Of a DNA stretch of 64,000 bases, positions 56,870 to 64,000 are shown one piece after another. The DNA is from Rhineura floridana (Eukaryota > Chordata > Lepidosauria > Squamata > Rhineuridae). The stretch covers positions 227,690,943-227,754,942 of the forward strand of contig NC_084482.1 of assembly GCF_030035675.1 (NCBI RefSeq). The letters run 5' to 3'. Positions within the stretch are counted from its first letter, which is position 1; every line of letters begins with the position of its first letter. Below the pieces are notes generated by a model that was not told where the DNA came from, ran no database searches, and was given only the letters and a program-made list of their open reading frames with translations. The position numbers and the translations under genes are program-made.

Positions 56870-57965
56870 TGCTTGTGTGTAACTTACAAGGGAGACATTA
56901 AGTTAGAAAGAAAAGCAGAACAGAGATAGAAAGGATGGCTGAAGTATCTTCGCTCGAGAGACGCGTTCCAAGGCTTGAAAAAGATAACTTCGGACTATGG
57001 GATTTAAAATTTAAAGCCCTCCTGGAACGAGAAGAGTTGGAAGGAATGCTGACTGAGAGAGAACCCTTGGCTGATGATGAAGACGCAACTGCTTCATGGA
57101 GACATAAGCATGCAAAAGTAAAATCTGCTTATTTCTGCTCTATCAGATGAAGCATTGAATATCTGTACAGGTTGCAACACTGTAAAGGAGATTTATGAAA
57201 AGCTGCAGGGAGTCTATAACAAGAAAACAAAGAGCCATATCTTATATCTTTACAAAGAGTTATTTTCCCTGAAAGAGACTACTGAAAGAGGTAGTCTGAA
57301 TAAATATATAGAAAAGTTTTCAGAACTTATAGCTAGATTGGAAAGATGTGGCAGATTTTTGGATCAAGAATTAAAGAAAGGATTGCTTTTCAGCTCTCTT
57401 AATCAGGATCATAAACTAATTTCCTGCTTATTAGAGAATTCTGAACAAGACCTAAATCAGTTGATATCATCTTTAAGAGATCAGGACTTTAGGGGAAAGC
57501 GGGAAATGCAGGCTGTGTCAGAGCAACAGGCAAACCTCGCTAGAGGCAGAAATGAAAGGGACAAAGGAGTGAGTCATCACCCCAATCCACACAAGAGCCA
57601 AGACAGATGGGATGTGTGTTTTGAATGTGGCTCTCCAAAACATTTTCAAAGGAATTGCCATAGGAGGCAGATGAGAGCAACGCCTGACTTCAAAAGGGGA
57701 GCCCCCAGGTAAACACCAGATAAAGAAGAAGCAGATTTTTAATTGACTCAAGATCCACCTGACATATTATAATTGATAGAAACCTGTTTAAAAGTTTTGA
57801 AAGTCACAGACAAAAGATACTTACAGCGACTGGACAAGACATTTTCTGTGAAGGAATTGGGACAGTTGAATTATTATGCAAAGTGGCACATCAGGAAAGA
57901 ACGATAGAACTGAAAAACTGTCTATATGTTCCAGATTTTAAAGACAATAAAAATAAAGCAAAGTC
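56870..57965 (+). mobile_element. Ty1/Copia-type LTR retrotransposon fossil, gag region
   Basis: Two neighbouring gag-type stretches are visible. The first (from 56,935) has the conserved start with W (NFGLWDLKFKALLEREELEG). The second (57,155-57,712) is the gag helical domain of Copia elements (IYEKLQGVYNKKTKSHILYL, SLKETTERGSLNKYIEKFSE) and a CCHC zinc knuckle CFECGSPKHFQRNC. Sequence to about 57,965 resembles the start of the protease region. LTRs, integrase, RT and RNase H are not seen, so it is a truncated fossil with more than one break. Copia elements are sparse in vertebrates. Confidence 0.8.
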
Positions 57966-57989
57966 CCCTTTTGCTTTTCTGAACCCCAA

Positions 57990-58350
57990 GGACAGACAGC
58001 TAGAGTGATCTGACCCGTAACAGTGCCTCGAGTCCACCCTCCTGCCCACATCCTCTGGGGGTGGGGGTGGGGACCATTTCAGCCTTCACAACCAAAGGTC
58101 TGCTGCTGTAGAGAAAATCCGAGGAGGGAATATTGTGAAATGTTGGATGAAGAGGAGAAGGGAGGGCAAAGCGGCCAGCAGAAATTGTACCCTGATGGGT
58201 CAGTCTGTTCCGGATGATATCACACAGGAATGGGGCGGACGAGGGGGAGAATCTTCAGTTTCTTAAAGGGCCCCACGACACAGCTAAGCATGTGGGCTCC
58301 TGCTGGGAGGAAGGGCGGGATATAAATTAAATAATAAATAAGTAAATCTA
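57990..58350. repeat. Short module repeated near 35.6 and 59.7 kb, then L2 tail
   Basis: 58,065-58,140 is similar to 59,655-59,725 (reverse reading TTTCTCT.CA.C.GCAGACCT, then GGTTGTGAAGGCTGAAATGG). 58,285-58,350 is a plus-strand L2 end (GGCTCCTGCTGGGAGGAAGG, then GATATAAATTAAATAATAAA). No gene. Confidence 0.6.
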
Positions 58351-58351
58351 C

Positions 58352-58432
58352 CTGCTGAGGTCTCCTCCTCTTCTTTGGGTTCCTGCATCACTGGATCTTC
58401 TCCTTCTTCCCAACAGGAAATGAGGTCTGGTT
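58352..58432 (-). CDS. KRAB-B box-like exon (81 bp) of a ZNF gene
   Basis: On the minus strand, an acceptor with a long pyrimidine tract (CTTTCTTTTTTTTTAAAG) opens at 58,432. The exon ends at 58,352 in CTCAGCAG|GTAGATTT, a good donor. With one base from the previous exon it reads (K)PDLISCWEEGEDPVMQEP, then KEEEETSA plus one base. This fits the KRAB-B box consensus (KPDLISxLEQGEEPW...). Its 3' phase (one base, G) matches the entry phase of both ZNF exons, giving Gly at the junction (G|GA or G|GAC-side codon). No intact KRAB-A exon was found upstream in the window. The nearest ZNF exon downstream in sense is at 37,783, about 20.6 kb away. Confidence 0.7.
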
Positions 58433-58439
58433 CTTTAAA

Positions 58440-58835
58440 AAAAAAGAAAGAAGGAAATCAGGCAAGATTAGTTATTTTTGACCACAAAGTATTTGGGCAT
58501 TCCAAATCAAATCTGAACGCTCAAAACATTTTGAACGAGAGCAAAGGGGTGAAGCCTTGCCAATAGCACATGACTCGGGCCACATGCTTTGAGCGCTGTG
58601 GAGCCAGTTCTTTGGAGTTCTCTTCCCTTTGAAGAGAAACAAGCCCAGACATTATTACGCTTTCCAAGTTTGTTGAAAGCTTTTTGTCCCCCCCCCAAAG
58701 AATTCTTAATTACTGTTTTTATGATCCTTATTAGGTCTTATATTCTGTTTTTTATATAGACATTATTTTTCCAGTGGAGTTTGGCTTTTATTGGAAATGG
58801 TAAGCTGCTGTGTGGAAGAAGCTCCTCGAAAAGAA
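58440..58835. other. No gene recognised
   Basis: Intron-like sequence 5' of the KRAB-B exon, with a C8 run near 58,689 and AT-rich stretches. No domain-bearing frame. Confidence 0.4.
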
Positions 58836-58940
58836 AATGGACTGCCTTCAAGTCGATCCTGACTTATGGCGACCCTATGAATACGGTTTTCATGTTAGGC
58901 AGTATTCAGAGGTGGTTTACCATTGCCTTCCTCGAAAAGT
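58836..58940 (-). mobile_element. Sauria-type SINE, 3' half
   Basis: 'aatggactgccttcaagtcgatcctgacttatggcgaccctatgaata' and 'gaggtggtttaccattgccttcctcg' are the reverse of the BovB-like tail and middle block of the SINE at 23,965-24,182. The tRNA head is missing. Confidence 0.9.
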
Positions 58941-58944
58941 GAGG

Positions 58945-60850
58945 TATAAATTTTTAAATAAACCAGTAAATATGCTGTAGAATGTGTCTTGGGTTTAAAA
59001 AGGGTTCATATAAAAACCTGTGCAAAACCTGAGCTGTGTGGCTTTGCCAGATAATATCTATGCTGAGAAGCTTCTAGCTCCATTCGATGAAGGGCTTAAT
59101 AAGAAGCAAGACTCACTTTTGTTCAGAGGGGCTCATTTTTAAAACTAATGCTGAATCTGGCTTCAGGCAGGTGCAGCCTGGCAAGATCTCAGCTGCATGA
59201 CTGTGAGACGGGGACCCTCTTGCAGAGCATGGATGGCCTCGCTTTTACTTTGGGCTTCAAGGAAATAAAATCCAAGAGCTGGAGAAGGAGTTATGAAGCC
59301 CTCTTCGACTGTCTGCCCCCTTTCTTAAAGGAAGGACCAACCATCAAGTAGTCTGCGGGATCCACAAACAGAAAAAGGAGTCTGTGGTTCAAATAGTCAC
59401 TGACAATGCAAGCGAGTAACCCAAACTACACACACCACAGAGAATGGGAAGAAGAATCCGGTGCTGCTGCAACTATTACCTATTCAAATTTTAATAGTCT
59501 TTAACTTGGAAATTAACTGCCAGATATAAATGTTTGGGACAGAAGCTTTAGGTTTGAATGTTTGGGGCTCCTGCGTTCCAAAATTTACCACGACGCCTCT
59601 TCTTAAGATCAATGGTCCACAGTCCTGCCCAGAATCCTGGGTGGGATGGGACGGGACCATTTCATCCTTCGCAACCCAAGGTCTGCGGATGAAGAGAAAC
59701 TCTGAGGAATGAGATGTTGTGTGATTTTTAGGTGGCAGAGGAATGGAGAGGGCAAAACCATGAGAAGAGCTCGTAGCCTAATGAGTGAGAAATTTGTCAG
59801 AGAGAGCGTTTCTCCCCCCACCCCCTACTCCCCATAATCCATCTCTGGTACCAACCATGAAAATGCTGAATTAGACAAAATATGCAAAGGCACATAAAGT
59901 GAAGGTCTAAGTCATGGTATGATTCTGAAAAATATATATAGAAAGGAATAATGGAAAATATAGTCTATGGCTGAGTACAAAATAATGTCCAGTTTCTAAT
60001 GCACCTGCAATTTACCGCACAGAGTGTGATGTGAACTACTAGCTCTGTAGACAAGATGTACATACACTCCCAATGACAACACAGCAATAAAAGGGTGTGC
60101 TAATACAGAAATATAAAATGCAAAGATAAAATGCACAACATATCTCAAATAATTTGCCAAATGTGTTTCGACTTGAAGCAAATCTTCTTCAGTGGCATCT
60201 ATTTGGAGAGCTTCTCCAGAGAATCTTCCTCAACCGAAACACACAACAATATGCAGAATACAGCAACATTCTTGCAGAAACTGCACTAGGGCTGTCTTGA
60301 GAACTGGCAAGGACTTCAACTCCAATGCGTGGGGGCAGGATCCAGGCAGGCACCAGTCCTGCTTACCGACTGGTGCAAGCACAGGGGCGCCCACCATTAT
60401 TCTGCAAGCTGCCACCTCCACGTCTTCCTAGGCCCCGAAGGTGTAAACTGGGCAGAGGGAGGGAGGGAGAAGAAAAGAGTGCTCTCCCAAGTGACAACGG
60501 AGCAGCAATTCCCACTGTGGAGTTTGAACAACAACTCCCAGAATCCCTAGTGAGAAACTCACTTTGCACTCCACACATCATTGGCACAAATGGTCTCCAA
60601 CATCTATCAGTTAAGAAAATGTGTCTCCTTACTGAAAGTGGCTCCAATCTCATTGAATCCAGCTTGCCCACGTGGCAAAGTTGGATCCTGAGGTGAGGGT
60701 CCAGTAAGGATCTGGCCCGCAGAGCCAGAAAGGGTTCCCACGGCTGGTTTTGAAACTAGAGGGCTGTGGACGCCGTAAGCAGAAAGGGCATTTACCTTGA
60801 GCCATTCCCCAAAAGAGCAAAACTTTAGGATCAAATCCAGAACTTCTCAA
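58945..60850. other. No gene recognised; short repeats only
   Basis: 59,148-59,351 and 60,325-60,696 have frames of 67-123 codons without domains. 59,600-59,725 carries the short module related to 58,065-58,140. 60,515-60,560 ('tggagtttgaacaacaactcccagaatccct') is a MITE-like scrap. 60,160-60,240 ('tgtgtttcgacttgaagcaaatcttcttcag') resembles a dispersed reptile repeat but I cannot name it. Confidence 0.4.
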
Positions 60851-60930
60851 TATGGCCATTTAGGTGAAGGACATCACTGAGCTAGGTGGACCAAGTCAAT
60901 ATAAGGCACCTTCCTCTGTTACCACAAAGT
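60850..60930 (+). mobile_element. tRNA-SINE 3' part (reptile MIR-like)
   Basis: 'atcactgagctaggtggaccaagtcaatataaggcaccttcctctgtt' matches the tail of the SINE at 9,525-9,700 (read in reverse). Confidence 0.6.
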
Positions 60931-61220
60931 AAATGACTTCCTGATCATTTACTTAATCTATAATGAAAGAAATAAAAATGGCCTCTTCCCTGAAGTGAGC
61001 ACCTGGGGTGCAAAGTGGGAGGCTAACACCACTGTTGCCTACCTTGCAGGGCTGCAGTTTGGACGACTGAGACGAGCTTATTTCCTGGCCACACATGTTT
61101 ATTCAGACCTTCCTCCAAGGGCCCCAGAGTGGGAAATGTAGGTTGATCTCCCCCTCCCCAACCTTCAGCAGCAGCAATGAGGTTGTACGGTCAGGAAGGC
61201 AAGGAGATGATTGTCCTAAC
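60930..61220. other. No gene recognised
   Basis: Unassigned spacer without domain-bearing frames or identified repeats. Confidence 0.4.
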
Positions 61221-61257
61221 CTCTCTCTCTCTCTCTTTGTGCGTGCGTGCGTGCGTG

Positions 61258-61290
<33 letters not shown>

Positions 61291-61302
61291 CAGACAGACT
61301 AG
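61220..61302. repeat. Compound microsatellite (CT)n (GCGT)n (GT)n (GA)n (CAGA)n
   Basis: Five simple motifs follow each other: CTCTCT, GTGCGTGCGTGCGTGCG, TGTGTGTG, AGAGAGAG and GACAGACAGAC. Such compound tracts often form around a transposon tail, but none is clear here. Confidence 0.95.
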
Positions 61303-61334
61303 AATTGGGGAGGATTGAGGAGATCCCAATAAGA

Positions 61335-61425
61335 GGTAAAGTGCATTTGGGGGAGAAGGTAAGCACTGAGCTGGGGGTTCGACTGGATGGTCTTACAGGC
61401 CCCTTCCAACTCTATGATTCTACAA
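61335..61425 (+). mobile_element. CR1 LINE 3' terminus
   Basis: 'gctgggggttcgactggatggtcttacaggccccttccaactctatgattct' is the plus-strand form of the CR1 end at 44,471-44,530. Only the 3' UTR end is present. Confidence 0.9.
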
Positions 61426-61429
61426 AAAG

Positions 61430-61840
61430 CGTGTTTCCTCCCAGGAAGTACCGCAGTGCAGAAATGGGCTCACAGGAATACACTGTGGACAGAATGAACA
61501 ATAAAACAGGCCCCACTTGTACGTGGGGAAAATATTGCTCATTTATTCGCTTGCTTACTCTCTTTTGAGGGATCTGCTTTCTTGTCCAAGTCGTCGGGCG
61601 GGGGGGGAGAATACCTGCTCCCCCCATGAATTTTTTCCACCCCCAAAGGCAAACTCCTGACCCTTTCTCACCCCCCACTGCTGCACCTCTCTCTTTGTCT
61701 TGCGTCCTCACCACGATCCAGCCTCCTTCCTCCTCCTCTCCTCCTCCTCCTCGGAAATCAATCAAGCCTGTTTTTTTCCTTGCTTCACTCTTGTCTCCCT
61801 CCCTCCCATTGTCATGACAACATCCTGCCTCTCTAGGAAA
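61430..61840. other. No gene; pyrimidine-rich tract
   Basis: 61,590-61,830 is strongly pyrimidine-rich (TCCTCCTCCTCTCCTCCTCC and similar). Overlapping frames (117 minus, 149 plus) show no domain. Confidence 0.5.
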
Positions 61841-62045
61841 CAGAGCTCAGTTCCTTCCACCGCTGGAGGACTGAATGCCAGCTGCGCTCTGGGCAAACGT
61901 CTTGCAGGCTCTGCCCCTTGTGCAAATCCAGGGCGCAGGCGCGGAGGTTCCTGCTACGCCCTGTCGCCAAAGCGCTTTTTGCAAACAGCGTTTCCAGCAG
62001 TAAGTAAGAAAACCGTGTTTAAAACGAGTGTCCGATACAGAGCAA
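61840..62045 (-). promoter_or_regulatory. CpG-rich start-site candidate
   Basis: The block contains GCGCAGGCGCGG (NRF1-like half sites), several other CpGs and CCAGCGGTGG on the minus strand, between AT-rich flanks. By analogy with 15,690-16,145 it may be a promoter for the minus-strand gene that uses the KRAB-B exon at 58.4 kb. On the plus strand CAGCA|GTAAGTAAG (near 62,000) is a good donor, so a plus-strand first exon is equally possible. No frame with a domain. Confidence 0.4.
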
Positions 62046-62104
62046 AGGGGCAAACAAATAAACATGGTAAAAACACTAAAAAAAATAAAATCCCCCAAAA
62101 TCTG

Positions 62105-62225
62105 GTTTACTTATTTATTTATTTATTACATATGTGTACCACCTCATAGCTGAAGCTCTCTGGGTGGTTTACAACTATTTAAAAAACAGATGCTAAAATA
62201 CCTGGCAGAAGAGAAAAGGTTAAAT
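62105..62225 (-). mobile_element. L2 LINE 3' tail
   Basis: 'tttatttatttattacatatgtgtaccacctcatagctgaagctctctgggtggtttac' matches in reverse the end of the 2,905-4,195 and 34,165-35,545 L2 subfamily. Confidence 0.85.
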
Positions 62226-62229
62226 TCTC

Positions 62230-62640
62230 AGTTTACTCTGAGCCACAGAACCTGCTTCGTTTAAATGAAATAGGAACAATATGTAGTCCTATTTCTTAGC
62301 AAAGCATGTATGCAACAGTGGAATGAAAATAAACCAGTCCCACACCTTCCTCCCATGCGCACGAGTTAATCAAAAAAGTCACAGAGAGACAATCTTCTTA
62401 GGTAAAAAGAATAAAGAGTCTTTACTCCTGACCTTCATGTTGAAGACAACATAGGCTCTAGCTTAGATAGAAAAAAATCTGTAGTCTCAGTCCATTTTCA
62501 GTCATTGATGAGGATGCTCCTCGAAGACACTGCCTATTCCCTCTGCTAGAGGGTAATGGAGAATATGAAAAAGGATCAATATCCCCTAACAAAGGAGGAA
62601 GTAAATAACCCCACCCTTTGAGGAAGTTACATCATGGTCA
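62230..62640. other. No gene recognised; may belong to the env fossil
   Basis: No clear family signal. The sequence may be part of the retroviral fossil that follows, but I cannot show it. Confidence 0.35.
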
Positions 62641-62757
62641 ACAAACAGATAGAGATATCCCCAATACTGGTTAAAGGGAACATCTCCCTATCAAAGGAGG
62701 GGCATGCAAGCTTGCTTAAACCCAACAAGAATTGCTTCCATCTATAATGTGAGTAAC

Positions 62758-63086
62758 TAGGGTTGCCAGGTCCATGGCCTGAGACTGATCCTGTATCTTT
62801 ATGAGCAGAGAAGGTCAGCCAAGTGCAGGTGTTCTTGCAACTCTGTAATGGGAAAAACCACCAGGTGGAATTCTCCCTCCCCTTCACAACTTTTAAAGAT
62901 ACAGAAGACCTCTTGGAGGCCGGGCCTGGCAACCAAGAGGTTTTCTGTATCTTTAAAAGGTGTGAAGGGAGAATTCCACCTTGTGGTTTTTCCCATTACA
63001 GTATTGCAAGAACACCTGCACTTGGCTGACTTTCTCTTCTCCTAAAGATACAGGATCAGCCTCAGGCCAAGAACCTGGCAACCCTA
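62758..63086. mobile_element. hAT foldback MITE, 329 bp, with 8-bp target duplication
   Basis: It begins TAGGGTTGCCAGGT and ends ACCTGGCAACCCTA, and is flanked by TGAGTAAC at 62,750-62,757 and 63,087-63,094. The two arms (about 155 bp each) are nearly perfect reverse complements around a short GGCCGGGCCTGGC loop near 62,920. The 8-bp duplication and TAG...CTA ends fit hAT. No coding capacity. Transcribed, it would form one long hairpin. Confidence 0.95.
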
Positions 63087-63189
63087 TGAGTAACTGTTGG
63101 ATATACTCCCTACTCCCTGTCCATGGGGAGGGAGGCGTTGCCCTTGTACCAATCCCTTTGACTAAAGAGAACATCACTGACATGACCCC

Positions 63190-63415
63190 CATTTTTATTT
63201 AAATATTCATTTATTTGATTTATATTCCACCCTTCCTCCCAGCAGGAGCCCAGGGCACCAAAAACTCTAAAACATCACAAAAACAAATCCTAAAATACAC
63301 TAAAACAAAACATATTTTAAAATGTTTCTTAAAAAAAGGTTTCAAAAAATATAAGATTAAAAACATTTTTGAAAAAGTTTAAGAACATATTAAAAAGCAA
63401 TTCCAATTTTATGCC
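63190..63415 (-). mobile_element. L2 LINE 3' tail
   Basis: 'tttaaatattcatttatttgatttatattccacccttcctcccagcaggagcccagggcacc' and the A-rich run after it are the reverse of the L2 end at 10,330-10,600. Confidence 0.88.
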
Positions 63416-64000
63416 TATGGAATGGAAATGGTTTAGCGTTAATTCTACCTGGGACTTTGCCCCTGTGGCCCAGCAAAATGGGGTTTGGTAGGTCCTGCCA
63501 AAATTGGACGAGTTCTGTATTTGGGAAACAAGACCAAAGGAAAGAAAGGCATAGAGGATGGTGTACGTAAATGCAAACATTATTTCACCCTTGAAGGGAA
63601 CTGGAGAAATAACCATACCCAGAATCCCACTTTCTGCCAACATTATTATGATTTTCATGCTTTCCTCTAACTATTCTATTGATAACATGATCCATTGTTC
63701 TGCCTTTATCAGTTCTGGTGGTCATCAGGCATGGGATTGTAAATACCTGAACAACTAGGGAGCGTGTTTTCAGAAAGGGGCTAGCAACCCTCACGATCCA
63801 GGTGGTGGTGTCCCTTGGTGGGGAATAGCGAGCCCCTACTACCAAAAAGTTCAACCAGGGAAAACCTGGTCTTTCCCCCTTTCACAAAGGCCCATGGGAA
63901 GCTCTAGTAGGACATTGTTGGGCCTGTGGAGATACAGCCAATAAAGTATTGCCAAAATATTGGATTGGCTCCTGCTATGTTGCCTGGCTTATACCAGCTG

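Larger units (their letters stand above)
62640..64000 (+). mobile_element. Endogenous retrovirus fossil: env surface-subunit region, runs off window
   Basis: Separate short stretches on the plus strand look like the surface (SU) part of a retroviral envelope. They are a CW-containing segment near 63,095-63,190 and a Cys/Trp-rich segment near 63,880-64,000, running off the right edge. The region is interrupted by a hAT foldback element (62,758-63,086) and an L2 tail (63,190-63,415), both later insertions. Several breaks are evident. It may be the same family as the TM piece at 19,290-19,845. Gag and pol are not seen. Confidence 0.6.

Overview
The window looks like a squamate reptile (lizard or snake) chromosome. 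The evidence is the repeat mix: RTE-BovB LINEs with their 3'-tail-sharing tRNA SINEs (Sauria-type), many L2 and CR1 LINEs of several subfamilies, hAT foldback elements, and Gypsy, Copia and retroviral fossils. The only clear host genes are KRAB-type C2H2 zinc-finger (ZNF) genes, all on the minus strand. Nothing bacterial is present: no operon, CRISPR array, rRNA or tRNA gene.

Layout. The window contains a tandem segmental duplication of a ZNF gene. Unit A (1 to about 15,690) holds a ZNF exon with at least 18 fingers (1-1,647), a decayed KRAB-A exon (13,409-13,540) and, just beyond the duplicated block, a CpG-rich first-exon/promoter candidate with a splice donor at 15,874/15,873. Unit B (about 36,180 to 55,893) holds a complete 16-finger exon (36,291-37,783) and the matching decayed KRAB-A exon (48,137-48,262). 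Both KRAB-A copies carry the same in-frame TAG, so the damage is older than the duplication. A separate 81-bp KRAB-B-like exon (58,352-58,432, minus) ends in the phase that both ZNF exons accept. It may serve the unit B gene from a CpG-rich start near 61.85-62.04 kb.

Insertions after the duplication. Comparing the units dates several insertions, because the other unit shows the empty site. These are a 9.7-kb hAT-ended insert full of L2/CR1/SINE material (1,842-11,541), a Sauria SINE (13,140-13,313), a 70-bp BovB stub with a 13-bp target duplication (13,840-13,909), and a structurally full-length 6.2-kb Vingi-like LINE with 17-bp target duplications (49,410-55,597).

Between and beyond the units. 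16-36 kb holds a fossil retroviral env piece, a four-exon candidate Myb/SANT-domain gene or Harbinger-like accessory gene (20,522-22,302, minus, broken), a clean solo LTR, a Gypsy fossil carrying a 128-bp satellite, a host-like exon (32,057-32,396), a roughly 600-bp polypurine block and an L2. 38-48 kb is nested BovB, CR1 and L2. 56-64 kb holds a Copia gag fossil, the KRAB-B exon, and a second env fossil interrupted by a perfect hAT foldback element and an L2 tail.

If the ZNF genes are active they would make DNA-binding proteins that lack a normal KRAB-A box from the local exon. KRAB-ZNF proteins usually silence retroelements, and these lie among many. That link is inference from the family, not seen here.
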